A stretch of 29,981 nucleotides of DNA. Source: a virus. This document shows, in pieces, positions 1 to 8,733 of the stretch. Location: the IMG/VR virus record IMGVR_UViG_3300020477_000873, positions 1-29,981 of that record; one strand, written 5' to 3'. How positions within the stretch are numbered: the first letter of the stretch is position 1; each line of letters begins with the position of its first letter. The position numbers and the translations under genes are program-made. The notes beneath the pieces are model-generated. The model worked only from the letters and a program-made list of their open reading frames with translations, was not told the DNA's origin and searched no databases.

Positions 1-1067
1 GCGCATGATACTTGAGGCCAGTGGTCTCGTCCACCGCCCTTGTTAATCTTAGGTGTTCTTCCAAACTCTCCCCAAACAACAACCAGCGTGTCGTCTAACA
101 TTCCACGGTTGTCAAGATCTGTTACTAGGGCTGAAACGCATTGATCTAGCTTTGCACCATGATCTCTTACGAGGTCGAAGTTTGATCCGTGGCTATCCCA
201 GCGACCATAAGATAACGTAACAGACCTAGCGCCAGCTTCAACAAGCCTGCGGGCCATGAGGACATGCTCATTAACAGTGGGTGCGCCGTCATACTGAAAT
301 TTAAAAGGCTTTCCATCGCCATACATTTCCCTTATCTTTGGGCTTTCTTTGGAAATATCTAAGGCGTCAACTAAAGCGCTTGATGTTAATACCCCAAAAG
401 CTTCTTCTGTGAATGTATCGGCAGCTATTGACTTATCTATAGCTTCCCTTACTCCAGAAAAACCGGCGAGTAGATCTTTACGACTTCTAAATCTATCTAC
501 GTCAAGGTTAAGCTTGAGATCTTTCATCATTTCGCCGTTGGGCTTGAAGGGTTTGTGAGTTTCCCCTAAGTATCCAGCTCCTCCAGCTTCAGACCAAGGT
601 CCGTGCTGAGTCTTGTCTGCTAAGCCAACAGCTACTGGCACAGCGGGATCAACTGGGCCTAAAATTTTAGATGCACATGCTCCAATAGCCGGATAGCTTG
701 TACCAGAAACCATCTCTTTTCTGCTCCAGCCAGTAACACATTGGTGTCCATCATGACTACCATCAGATCCAACTATAGATCTAATGGCTGTAAACTTATC
801 AAACATAGACGCAATCCTAGGAAAGCATTCTCCTATCTGAATCCCGTTTACAGCGGTTGAGATTGGCTTGAAAGGCCCCCTTATCTCTGATGGGGCTTCT
901 GTTTTAATATCCCACATGTCTTGATGTGGTGGGCCTCCACCTAGAAAGATGTTAATCACGGCTTTGTGTGATGTTCCCAGCCTATCCTGTGCATACATGA
1001 CTTGAGGCATTGATAACATGCCAAGACCACCAACTGTCAAAAAGCTTCTTCGGGACAAGGTTAGCAT
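1..1067 (-). CDS. DUF1501 family protein with Tat signal (3' end outside window)
   Basis: The product starts with a twin-arginine signal (SRRSFL at residues 5-10, then a hydrophobic stretch ending near AQ), so export through the Tat pathway is predicted. About 355 codons are present and the C-terminus lies beyond the window. It matches DUF1501 (alkaline phosphatase/sulfatase-like fold): GGGPPHQDMWD near residue 41, YGRWDSHGSN, and GEFGRTPKIN followed by GRDHW near the end. These His/Asp clusters are the probable metal or substrate site. Its substrate is not known. The ATG at 1067-1065 has AAGGA upstream and lies 13 bases after the stop of the next DUF1501 gene, so the two are probably co-transcribed. 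It diverges from its two neighbours in the second cluster (GSDGSHDGH). Confidence 0.9.
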   Translation of the reverse strand, partial: MLTLSRRSFLTVGGLGMLSMPQVMYAQDRLGTSHKAVINIFLGGGPPHQDMWDIKTEAPSEIRGPFKPISTAVNGIQIGECFPRIASMFDKFTAIRSIVGSDGSHDGHQCVTGWSRKEMVSGTSYPAIGACASKILGPVDPAVPVAVGLADKTQHGPWSEAGGAGYLGETHKPFKPNGEMMKDLKLNLDVDRFRSRKDLLAGFSGVREAIDKSIAADTFTEEAFGVLTSSALVDALDISKESPKIREMYGDGKPFKFQYDGAPTVNEHVLMARRLVEAGARSVTLSYGRWDSHGSNFDLVRDHGAKLDQCVSALVTDLDNRGMLDDTLVVVWGEFGRTPKINKGGGRDHWPQVSC

Positions 1068-1080
1068 GGTTATATTCCTT

Positions 1081-2337
1081 TTATATAATTAAATCTTCTA
1101 TAACTTTTCCACCGTCCACAATCTCTATAGGTCTGTCACCGGGAGCCATTAGCTCCTTGTCGGAAACTATACCAAGTCTGTCGTAAATGGTAGATGCCCA
1201 GTCTTCTATGTTGACTGGGTTTTCTTCTGGCTCACTAGCGGTTGCGTTGGATGTACCGTATGTCATCCCGCCTTTAATTCCACCGCCAGCAATAATTGTG
1301 CTGAATACTTTAGGCCAATGGTCTCTGCCAGCATTGGCGTTGATCTTTGGAGTTCGTCCAAACTCAGAAACAACACATACTAATGTGGAGTCAAGCATAC
1401 CTCTATCGCTTAAGTCCCCTATAAGTGTTGAGAAACCCTTGTCAAAAGCTGGCAACTGACTCCTCATGCTTCCTGCTATATTGTTGTGCATGTCCCAGCC
1501 ACCATACGTTAAGGTTACAAATCTAGTGCCAGCCTCTACTAGTCTTCTTGCTAGTATCATTCTGGCTCCAGCGGTATTTCTTCCGTACTTGTCTCGCAAC
1601 TGATCTGGTTCTTTATTGAGATCAAACGCCTCACTAGCTTTGACATCACCTATCAGGCTGTACGCTCTTTGGTAGAATGAGTTGACCGCATCAATAGAGT
1701 CTGCGGATTGCTTAGAGTTAAAGTCTGTATTAACTATATCAAGAACTCTTTGCCTACGGCTGAATCTCGGGGCAGGCACTGGAGTCTTTAGGTCGCGGAC
1801 TTGGAAATTTGAGCTAGCTGGATCAGAGCCTAAACCGAAACCTGCGTAAGAGCTGCTTAAGTAGCCTGTGCCAGCGTATTCGTTTGGCTGATTAGGTATG
1901 CATACATACGGTGGAAGGTTATGCCTAGGACCGAACTCATGTGAGACAACGGAACCCATAGATGGGTACTGAAGCGCTGGGCTGGGGCGATAACCCGTGA
2001 ACATGTTGTGTGTTCCACGCTCATGAGCAGCTTCTCCATGAGTCATGCTGCGGATAATTGATATCTTATCAGCAACCTTAGATGTATTAACAAGAAGCTC
2101 GCCAAGCCTAGTGCCGGGAACGTTAGTTTCAATACTACCTAAAGGTCCACGATACTCAAGGGGCGCAAACGGTTTTGGGTCTAGCGTCTCTTGGTGAGCC
2201 ATTCCTCCGGGCAAGTATATAAAGATTACACTCTTGGCTGGCCCCTCCTTGCTTTCATAAAACTTTTGATCACCTCTTGCAAAGGATATCCCCAATCCCC
2301 CCAAGACTCCTGCTTGTAAAAAAGATCTTCTTAGCAT
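1081..2337 (-). CDS. DUF1501 family protein with Tat signal
   Basis: A 418-residue protein, full length for DUF1501. The N-terminus has a twin-arginine motif (LRRSFLQAG, residues 2-10) and a hydrophobic stretch, so Tat export is expected. Family landmarks appear in order: PGGMAHQETLDPKP near residue 43, HGEAAHERGTHNMFTG near 100, YGGWDMHNN in the second half, and SEFGRTPKIN with GRDHW towards the C-terminus. The fold belongs to the alkaline phosphatase/sulfatase group. Most members have no tested activity, so calling it a sulfatase would go too far. The ATG follows the stop of the upstream DUF1501 gene by one base and its weak ribosome site (AAAGG) lies inside that gene, which implies coupled translation. 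Confidence 0.93.
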   Translation of the reverse strand: MLRRSFLQAGVLGGLGISFARGDQKFYESKEGPAKSVIFIYLPGGMAHQETLDPKPFAPLEYRGPLGSIETNVPGTRLGELLVNTSKVADKISIIRSMTHGEAAHERGTHNMFTGYRPSPALQYPSMGSVVSHEFGPRHNLPPYVCIPNQPNEYAGTGYLSSSYAGFGLGSDPASSNFQVRDLKTPVPAPRFSRRQRVLDIVNTDFNSKQSADSIDAVNSFYQRAYSLIGDVKASEAFDLNKEPDQLRDKYGRNTAGARMILARRLVEAGTRFVTLTYGGWDMHNNIAGSMRSQLPAFDKGFSTLIGDLSDRGMLDSTLVCVVSEFGRTPKINANAGRDHWPKVFSTIIAGGGIKGGMTYGTSNATASEPEENPVNIEDWASTIYDRLGIVSDKELMAPGDRPIEIVDGGKVIEDLII

Positions 2338-2338
2338 A

Positions 2339-3592
2339 TTATAATATAACCTTTCCTTCTCCCTCTAATAGGTATCTAGGCCTTCCGCCTTGATCTGTCC
2401 TCTGGATTTCCTTCGGAATACCGAAGTGATCAAACATAGTGGCCGCTAAATCAATAGGTGTTACCTTGGACTCTGTTGGGTAATAAGCTTTGTCTGATTT
2501 GCCGATAACCCTACCGTGGCTATACTTGCCTCCTGATAGCAGCATAGGGGTGATTGATGGCCAATGGTCTCTGCCAGCATTCTGGTTCAGTCTAGTTCTA
2601 CCAAACTCGCCGGTTACAACTAGCAAGATCTTTTCAGAAAGTCCGCTTTGATAGATGTCTTGCACAAATGCTGCAAGAGCTTTGTCGAGTGGTGGAACCC
2701 TGCCTTCAAGAGCCTTCTTGATATTTCCATGCATGTCCCAGCCACCATAGTGAACTGTTACAAACTTGGTTCCGAATTGAGCCAGCCTTCTAGCTAGTAG
2801 CATCTGATCACCAATACCACCCTTGCCATACATTTCACGCATAGATTCTGGCTCTTTGTCTAGGTCAAAAGCTTCTTTAGCATTTCCTAAAATAACGTTA
2901 TAGGCTTGGTTGCCAATCTTAGTAAACGAGGAGGCTTGAGCAGAAGCGTTTGGATCAAACAAGTCAAATGCAGCGAGTAAATCTTTACGCTCCTTGAATC
3001 TACCAACTTCAATCCTAGGCGTGAGGTTATCTTTATTGGACGGATCAAACGGCTTGTGCGCTCCACCTAAAAATGCAGGTTGCTCGCCCTCAATCTTGCC
3101 TTGCTTGACATATGCTGGCATGCCGTTTGTTGGATGGTTGGAACCAAACACTGCTGATACAACAGCACCGTGTCCGGGATACTCAGAGTTTGCAGTGTTC
3201 TCCCTCTTGGGGTTATGATGCCCTGTCATCATCCAGTGAGTTGCTTGGCGATGCGAGGAGTCTCCGTGTGAGAAGGAGTTTATTGCGGTGAGGTTGTCCC
3301 CTTGCTTGATTAACTCTTGAAAAAGGCCCCCAAAGGCAAGGCCATTAGTGTGGGTTACGGGGGAGGTTACCGGCTTGTATGGGTCTGGAACTGATTCAGT
3401 TGGGGCGTGGAAGGTTTCAAACTGTGTCGGACCACCTCCAAGCCAAACCCACACCACTGACTTGTCATTGTATGCAACATTCAAGTCTTCTTCTTGCGAA
3501 AAAGCAATGTCGGAAAAGGGGGTCATTCCTAATCCTGCGCCAATACCACCCACTCTAAGAAAATCTCTTCTGTTGAAACCTAGATCCAGCAT
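2339..3592 (-). CDS. DUF1501 family protein with Tat signal
   Basis: A 417-residue protein and first of three tandem DUF1501 genes in the direction of transcription. Residues 8-16 (NRRDFLRVG) are a twin-arginine signal followed by a Gly/Ala-rich hydrophobic segment. Core motifs are GGGPTQFETFH near residue 52, SHGDSSHRQATHWMMTGH near 108, YGGWDMHGN, and GEFGRTRLN followed by GRDHW. The start is set by AGGAGT six bases before the ATG. It lies 29 bases after the stop of the nuclease gene at 3622-4644, with no terminator between, so it appears to belong to the replication operon. The family is common in Planctomycetes and rare in phages. The function in this phage is unknown. Confidence 0.93.
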   Translation of the reverse strand: MLDLGFNRRDFLRVGGIGAGLGMTPFSDIAFSQEEDLNVAYNDKSVVWVWLGGGPTQFETFHAPTESVPDPYKPVTSPVTHTNGLAFGGLFQELIKQGDNLTAINSFSHGDSSHRQATHWMMTGHHNPKRENTANSEYPGHGAVVSAVFGSNHPTNGMPAYVKQGKIEGEQPAFLGGAHKPFDPSNKDNLTPRIEVGRFKERKDLLAAFDLFDPNASAQASSFTKIGNQAYNVILGNAKEAFDLDKEPESMREMYGKGGIGDQMLLARRLAQFGTKFVTVHYGGWDMHGNIKKALEGRVPPLDKALAAFVQDIYQSGLSEKILLVVTGEFGRTRLNQNAGRDHWPSITPMLLSGGKYSHGRVIGKSDKAYYPTESKVTPIDLAATMFDHFGIPKEIQRTDQGGRPRYLLEGEGKVIL

Positions 3593-3621
3593 GTCAGACT
3601 CCTAATACTATACTAATTTTA

Positions 3622-4644
3622 TTAACCCGGAGCGTTATAATAACCTATACTAAATCCTTCTTTAGTACATTCTTTTACGGTCTTCTCCATACCGTGTTTG
3701 TTAAGGTGCTCCTCTATATATATACACATATTCTTGTCTGAACCCTCCCAGTTATTTTTATAATAATGGCAGAGCTTTGTACACTTCCAGTGTTCCCTCC
3801 TTGTAGACAGTGGTCTGGGGGTGTTGTTTCTTTTAATTGACTCGAAAGTTTCTCTGAGCATCTCTTTGAACTTTGCCCTGTCCTTACTATCAAAGCACAT
3901 AGAGAATGGCCCGCCATCTTTTATGTAAAAAATAGTCATTATGGACTGTTCGTACTCTGGAAAAAGCTTAGATATAGCATAATTATACAGGAGCAACTGC
4001 GGATCTTTACAAAGCTTTTCGTAAGTCTTCTCTTCCCCAGTGGCCCAATCAAGTCTACGTCCAGTTTTCCAGTCGATGACCTCTATTATACCATCTTCCG
4101 CTTCAGTTACAAGGTCTATCGTGCCCTTTATGGCAAGATTTCCTTTGATTATCTCACCATTAGGCATCTCGTACTCATACTTGGCCCAGTCTTCATCTAT
4201 CTCTATGTCAAAATGAGGCTCTGAAGCCACTACGTTTCTAGTTCTTGGGTCAAACTGCCCATCATTATATTCAAATACCACCCACACTAAGTCTAAGCAG
4301 TTCTTTCTGTCCTTGTCTGTAAATTTATTCTTGGAGTTTTTGATATAATAATCAAAGCTACGGTCCAACAAATCAACCACAAAGAAGTCGTCCATAAACT
4401 TATCTTTATGTATTTTAACTTCCCCTAGGGCATCATCATCTGACTTGAGGAATTTTCTTTGGGGGTTATCTTGCTTGAACTTTTTTAGGTCTGCAAGTAC
4501 TTCCATTACTTTATGAACTATGGTTCCTAGTTCTGCCTTCTTTCCGCTATCGGTTTGATAGCCAAGCACATATGTCAGAAAATACTGCATCTGGCAAAAT
4601 GAATAATTATTATAACTCGAACTTCTTATGTAGGTGACTAACAT
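3622..4644 (-). CDS. PD-(D/E)XK nuclease, Cas4/AddB-like with possible Fe-S cysteines
   Basis: A 340-residue protein of the RecB/Cas4 nuclease superfamily, expected to cut or resect DNA. Visible motifs are GTIVHKV with His44, GTIDLV with Asp177, the catalytic VIDWKTG (Asp191, Lys193), and QLLLYNYA with Gln216 and Tyr220. One cysteine near the N-terminus (Cys17) and three near the C-terminus (Cys288, Cys292, Cys307) resemble the arrangement that binds a 4Fe-4S cluster in Cas4 and AddB. The spacing (C-x3-C-x14-C) is not the textbook one, so the cluster is an inference. It follows the dNMP kinase gene by two bases and probably acts in phage recombination or host DNA breakdown. No cas genes are nearby. 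Confidence 0.85.
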   Translation of the reverse strand: MLVTYIRSSSYNNYSFCQMQYFLTYVLGYQTDSGKKAELGTIVHKVMEVLADLKKFKQDNPQRKFLKSDDDALGEVKIHKDKFMDDFFVVDLLDRSFDYYIKNSKNKFTDKDRKNCLDLVWVVFEYNDGQFDPRTRNVVASEPHFDIEIDEDWAKYEYEMPNGEIIKGNLAIKGTIDLVTEAEDGIIEVIDWKTGRRLDWATGEEKTYEKLCKDPQLLLYNYAISKLFPEYEQSIMTIFYIKDGGPFSMCFDSKDRAKFKEMLRETFESIKRNNTPRPLSTRREHWKCTKLCHYYKNNWEGSDKNMCIYIEEHLNKHGMEKTVKECTKEGFSIGYYNAPG

Positions 4645-4646
4645 AT

Positions 4647-5396
4647 TTACCTCAAAAACAAATTATTGTAAACTTCATCGTACATTGTTAAGCATTCATT
4701 GAGAGGCTTGTCATTTTCCACAACCGCATCAAAGTTACTCCAATCAAAATTTTCTTTATCGAGTCCACACTCGCTGGCATGGCAGTCGTCAGATGTTTGC
4801 CTTGTTAGCCTAATAACCTTACCGCCAGCTTCCTGAATAGACTTTACCTCATTTGGGAATCTGACATCAGCTATAATTGAAAGCGCTGAACCCTCAGCTT
4901 TAATTCTGCTGATTGCATGATCAACATGAACTGTTCCATGCATACTACGCATGATATCTGTACCAAAGAATTGCATGAACTCACGGGCTGTCATGGGGCC
5001 TTTTTTATTTTTGCCTGAAGGCATGTTTTCCCACAGCAGGTGGGGTATCTTCTCGTTCTTTCTTTCGTCTGTACCGTAAACCTGATCCGGCTTAAGGCCA
5101 AAAAATTCAACGCACAGATTTTTAAGCCCATCGGCAAAGCTGTACATTTTTACGTATGGCCATATCTCTCTCTCAGCGTACTGAACAAAAGAGGTATCCT
5201 TCCTACAAACGTCAAACTCTCCCCACCCATATCTACCGGTTGAATCTCGCGTTTCAATAACAAGAGTCCCCGTGTCCTCCTCAATATAGAAATCTCTAGC
5301 TAGGTTGAGTTCTTTTAGGATGTTCCCGTGTATGTAATTAGCAGTTGTGTTTTTACCCGACTGCTTCTTGCCCGATATGCCTAGTATCCTAGCCAT
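4647..5396 (-). CDS. deoxynucleoside monophosphate kinase (T4 gp1-like)
   Basis: About 249 residues. It would phosphorylate dNMPs to dNDPs to feed DNA synthesis. The N-terminus (MARILGISG) leads into a P-loop, GKKQSGKN at residues 9-16. Further signs are FADGLKNL, a MTAREFMQFFGTD segment and IIADVRFPNEV, an arrangement typical of phage dNMP kinases related to T4 gene 1. The ATG at 5396-5394 is chosen over an upstream TTG because GGAGG lies eight bases before it. That start overlaps the primase stop by eight bases. The set with ribonucleotide reductase, dUTPase and deaminase fits nucleotide supply. Whether it takes a modified dNMP, as T4 gp1 can, cannot be told from the sequence. Confidence 0.85.
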   Translation of the reverse strand: MARILGISGKKQSGKNTTANYIHGNILKELNLARDFYIEEDTGTLVIETRDSTGRYGWGEFDVCRKDTSFVQYAEREIWPYVKMYSFADGLKNLCVEFFGLKPDQVYGTDERKNEKIPHLLWENMPSGKNKKGPMTAREFMQFFGTDIMRSMHGTVHVDHAISRIKAEGSALSIIADVRFPNEVKSIQEAGGKVIRLTRQTSDDCHASECGLDKENFDWSNFDAVVENDKPLNECLTMYDEVYNNLFLR

Positions 5397-6420
5397 ACAA
5401 ATTACCTCCAATTTGAGTCAATATCTTAGATTCAATCAATTCAACTGGCATGTCGCCTATGTCTTTGCTTGTCATTCTTGGGAAGATCAAGTTGAACATT
5501 CTTCCCAGCCTTCTCTGTATATCAGTCTTCGCTTCTCTACCCGCCTGATCGTTATCGGTGAGTACTACGAGTGTTGTAACTTCGCTACTTGTCAGCTTGT
5601 GTATCTGTTGTTCTGTTAGGGTCTTGCCGAATATGCTAACGGCATTGTTAACACCGGCTTCATAAAGCCTCCATACATCTCCTTGCCCTTCAGTCACAAA
5701 GAGGCATGAGGTTGATGTTGCCACGTCTATAGCCCTGTGGTAGTTGTAGAGGAACATCCTCTTATCAAAGCCTTTTGTGAATAAAAACTTAGGCTTCATG
5801 TAGTGCTTAGTTGTTCTGCCTATGTGGGCTACAATCTCTGACCCATCGTCGTTGTGTATCGGTATGAGAGATCTGTTATGCATAGGTGAAGATTTGTCAA
5901 CACAGTCACCAACTTCAAAGTGTAGTAATGTTGACTCAGCAAAACCTCTTGTTTGAAAGTATGGCGAAGGGTGTATTACATTATACCTGACACCGGTGCT
6001 TTCTGACAACTTATTATTTTGGTGCTCGGTATTATTTCTAAATATGTTTACCAGCTTTACAAAATCATCTGGCTCCTCAACCTTTTCCACTTTGATGTCA
6101 TGGCTGTCTATGTTTAACACCTTGCACACCCAAAGCAAGGCTTCTTTAAAGCCGACAGGCTCACCCGTTGATTGAGACAAGACTCCTTGTATTAATCCAA
6201 AAATGTCATTGCCGTAGTCTTCTTGACAGCCTCTAGTCCAACATGTCCATATTCTCTTGTCTTTAGAAAGAGAGAAGGCTCGGCAGTTGTCGCTACCTTC
6301 GTGTATTGGGCACGTTGAGTATATATTGTCACCAAGAATCTCGTATGACATGTCTAGGTTGCTTAGTACTAATTCAATATCTTTAAAGATAATTGATTTA
6401 ACCTTCTTCAAGTCCATCAT
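5389..6420 (-). CDS. DNA primase, zinc-finger plus Toprim
   Basis: About 343 residues, making RNA primers at the fork with the helicase encoded just upstream. The N-terminal zinc-binding domain has Cys37, His40, Cys60 and Cys65 (CPIH, then CWTRGC), the CHC2 pattern of DnaG. The Toprim domain contains FVTEGQGD with Glu244 and VLTDNDQAG with Asp289 and Asp291, which bind the catalytic metal. It is shorter than bacterial DnaG because it lacks the C-terminal helicase-binding domain. An ATG at 6420-6418 is preferred over a TTG six bases further upstream. The next codon is also ATG, so the start is uncertain by one codon. It overlaps the end of the helicase gene by 23 bases. Confidence 0.92.
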   Translation of the reverse strand: MMDLKKVKSIIFKDIELVLSNLDMSYEILGDNIYSTCPIHEGSDNCRAFSLSKDKRIWTCWTRGCQEDYGNDIFGLIQGVLSQSTGEPVGFKEALLWVCKVLNIDSHDIKVEKVEEPDDFVKLVNIFRNNTEHQNNKLSESTGVRYNVIHPSPYFQTRGFAESTLLHFEVGDCVDKSSPMHNRSLIPIHNDDGSEIVAHIGRTTKHYMKPKFLFTKGFDKRMFLYNYHRAIDVATSTSCLFVTEGQGDVWRLYEAGVNNAVSIFGKTLTEQQIHKLTSSEVTTLVVLTDNDQAGREAKTDIQRRLGRMFNLIFPRMTSKDIGDMPVELIESKILTQIGGNLYG

Positions 6421-7858
6421 CTGCAATATTTTCCAACGCTTCTTGACTTATCAAACCAGTGTCTCCAGATGGCTGGTTGTTGAATTCATTTCTAGTTTTT
6501 AGTTCCAGTAGCTTGGCGTGCTCACCAACCATATTCATATTTATATAGTCGCCGTCGCTTAAGCCTGCACCGTGTCTGGATACAATAGGGACAAGTTTCC
6601 TGTTTCCAGCCTTGACGCCATCTTCAGCAAGCTCTTCGGCAGACTTTAGTTTGAATATACTGAAGGATGTACACAGCCATATGAGTCTGTCTGAACCACT
6701 AACGGTTGCAGTGGTCTCGGAAGTAATCCCGTCTCTGTTTAGCTGGACAAATGACAAGCATGGGAAGTCGTATTTAACGCACAGGTTATGTAGAGATGTT
6801 ATTTGGAAACCTAGAGCTTGGTACTCTTGAACATTGTGCGTTATGGAGTTAGATGTCATTAGCTTAAGGTAGTCATAGATAACAACGCACTCGTTTGTTC
6901 TTCCATATTCGTCTGTGCCAACCTCCTGCATTATCCACCTTTTAATGATATTCAATATTTGTTCAAAAGGTTTACCAGCTACTGATGTGTAACTGTACGG
7001 TATGGACTCTATATGTTCTACAGCTTCAGTAACTTTCTCAAGCTTTTCATCGTCATCGGAAAACTTTCCGGTTGCTATTTCGTTGATAGGTATGCCGCTA
7101 AGATTAGCAATGATTCTATTTAGATGGTCTTCTTTCGACATTTCTGTGTCTAACATTAGCACTGGCACCCCGTTGGACGCAACGTTCAATGCTACATTGT
7201 CAGCGAAAACACTCTTGCCAACCTTTGGTCTTGCCGATACAAGATCAACACATTTTCTTCTAAGGCCTCCCCCTATAGACATGTCGAACCTAGGAAATCC
7301 TGTTGATATACCAACTAGGTCGCACTTGTTATCCTTAAGGAACTCTATGTAGTCGTCAGCGCCTTCACCAATTCTTTCAGGCCTTTCCCCGCCATCATCC
7401 TCTCTGAGAAAGTCCATGATAGGAGTTTCTACCATGGCCATAATCTGGTCAACGCTCTCGCTACCGTCAACCTTGTCAGCATCCTTAGATATTTTAGATA
7501 CTAGCGACTTAATTTTTCTAGCAATCTCAAACTTCTTGATTTGAGAAGCAAACCTTGGTACATTCTCAACCTTGATAGGGAAATCAAAAAGAGATTTGAT
7601 GTACTCAAGCTCTTGCTTGCTGTTTATGATATCTGAGAAGTTAAGTTGTTCTGCCGCAGATAGAATAGAGGGCAGGTCAACTTCCGCCCCGCCCTCAATC
7701 ACTCTAGAAAGGCACTTGTAGAGAACCTGATTGTTGGTGTTACCAAAAGTTTGGTGATCTATTATGTCGGATATTTCAACGTAAGCTTCGGTTCCATATC
7801 TAAGCAAGCCCGCAAGGACAGCTCTCTCGGAACCAATGTCTGTCAAATTTGAACTCAT
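6398..7858 (-). CDS. replicative DNA helicase, DnaB family
   Basis: A 486-residue ring helicase that unwinds DNA at the fork. The N-terminal helical domain (residues 1-110) starts with SERAVLAGLL, a typical DnaB opening. The RecA-like motor domain begins at about 185 with STGFPRFD. Walker A is ARPKVGKS with Lys215, and MLDTEMSKE corresponds to the motif after it. Later segments (VIYDYLKLM, SFVQLNRD) match Walker B and the DnaB motif near the arginine finger. The length is normal. The primase gene overlaps its 3' end, giving a helicase-primase pair made together. The ATG has GGGAG ten bases upstream. No helicase loader is recognised, but several unknown neighbours could serve. Confidence 0.95.
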   Translation of the reverse strand: MSSNLTDIGSERAVLAGLLRYGTEAYVEISDIIDHQTFGNTNNQVLYKCLSRVIEGGAEVDLPSILSAAEQLNFSDIINSKQELEYIKSLFDFPIKVENVPRFASQIKKFEIARKIKSLVSKISKDADKVDGSESVDQIMAMVETPIMDFLREDDGGERPERIGEGADDYIEFLKDNKCDLVGISTGFPRFDMSIGGGLRRKCVDLVSARPKVGKSVFADNVALNVASNGVPVLMLDTEMSKEDHLNRIIANLSGIPINEIATGKFSDDDEKLEKVTEAVEHIESIPYSYTSVAGKPFEQILNIIKRWIMQEVGTDEYGRTNECVVIYDYLKLMTSNSITHNVQEYQALGFQITSLHNLCVKYDFPCLSFVQLNRDGITSETTATVSGSDRLIWLCTSFSIFKLKSAEELAEDGVKAGNRKLVPIVSRHGAGLSDGDYINMNMVGEHAKLLELKTRNEFNNQPSGDTGLISQEALENIADDGLEEG

Positions 7859-7882
7859 TACTTGGTAGACTCCCGGTCTTGT

Positions 7883-8257
7883 TTACCTTCCGGTACATTT
7901 ATTGCATCTGTAATATTCCCCGTATGTATATCTGGGGTCAATCTTATATGTCTTACCGCATACGTGACATTCTATATCCACCTTCTTTGGTGCCCCTCTT
8001 CTTCTTGGGGTTCTGGAAACGTTTGGCGTCTCAACGTCCCTAAATTCACCTGTATCTACCCACTTATTTTCACGGGCTGTCACTTTTGTTCTCCTCGTAT
8101 TAGTAGTTTGGTCATTTCTGGTTACTTTAAAATCTTCACTGACAGGCTCTTCACCTGCTTCCGCTTCTATTTCTTCGGTCTCGCTAGCACCCAGAGCCTG
8201 AAGTAGTTTTTTCTTCTGCTCGGGTGATAGTGAGCCAACAAAATCATCCATACTCAT
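7883..8257 (-). CDS. small zinc-ribbon protein, function unknown
   Basis: A 124-residue protein with an acidic N-terminal half, a basic middle (RTPRRRGAPKK, residues 82-92) and a C-terminal zinc ribbon: Cys97-x2-Cys100, 17 residues, Cys118-x2-Cys121. Such a layout suits binding to DNA or to a replication protein. It is placed directly before the helicase gene and its ATG overlaps the upstream stop by four bases (ATGA), with AAGGG as ribosome site. It could be a helicase loader, a single-strand DNA accessory factor or a transcription factor. Nothing in the sequence decides between these. Confidence 0.75.
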   Translation of the reverse strand: MSMDDFVGSLSPEQKKKLLQALGASETEEIEAEAGEEPVSEDFKVTRNDQTTNTRRTKVTARENKWVDTGEFRDVETPNVSRTPRRRGAPKKVDIECHVCGKTYKIDPRYTYGEYYRCNKCTGR

Positions 8258-8733
8258 AGTCTTTTACCCTTTTCTAAAAGAATGTCTCCCTTTCTCTTTA
8301 GCTCAAAAACCTTACCTTCCAGAGACTGAAGTCTGGCTTCAGCAACAACTCTCATTTGGTCGCACTTTGCAGCATAGCTGTTATCTCTAACAATGCTTTG
8401 ACGCTTTACTTCATGTTTGGTATACTGATCAAAGCTGGCAAGGTTAGCAACAACCATCTTCTCTATCTGGTCATTGCACCAACTAAGCACGACCTTGTTC
8501 TTGTTGATCTCGTCCTGAATATACGAAGCATAACCATACAGTAAGTATGCGTGGTCGAAGTGCTCTTGCTGTGTAAGTGAGGATATTGCCGAGATAGACA
8601 TGTCGGCAGAGATCAGGTATTCCTCATGGAAGTTTGAAAACCTGACATTGGAAAGGTCTAAGTAGTCGTCTATTTGCTCTATGTGCTTTGACAGTCTGTC
8701 AGCCGCTTTTAATTGCATTTCGCCATTCATCAT
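8254..8733 (-). CDS. helical protein in recombination block, unknown
   Basis: A 159-residue, almost wholly helical protein rich in Lys, Glu and Gln, with coiled-coil character in the last third (LQSLEGKVFELKRKG). It has no catalytic motif, signal or membrane segment. The start overlaps the upstream nuclease gene by 35 bases. A second ATG five codons later is possible and no strong ribosome site separates them. Its position two genes after the RecA-like gene is where phages often encode a recombination mediator such as UvsY. Size and helical content would fit, but I see no sequence match that proves it. Confidence 0.7.
   Translation of the reverse strand: MMNGEMQLKAADRLSKHIEQIDDYLDLSNVRFSNFHEEYLISADMSISAISSLTQQEHFDHAYLLYGYASYIQDEINKNKVVLSWCNDQIEKMVVANLASFDQYTKHEVKRQSIVRDNSYAAKCDQMRVVAEARLQSLEGKVFELKRKGDILLEKGKRL

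Noticed and set aside
349-558. Plus-strand ORF inside the first DUF1501 gene
   Set aside because: It is the antisense shadow of a conserved coding frame, with no ribosome site and a low-complexity product.
1187-1459. Plus-strand ORF of 90 codons
   Set aside because: It overlaps the conserved C-terminal motifs of a DUF1501 gene on the other strand and has no family features.
3622-4644. A CRISPR-Cas4 locus
   Set aside because: The nuclease resembles Cas4, but no repeat array, cas1 or cas2 occurs in the window, and its neighbours are phage replication genes.
6537-6544. TATAAATA-like late promoter element
   Set aside because: Lies inside the helicase gene far from any gene start, and is expected by chance in AT-rich sequence.
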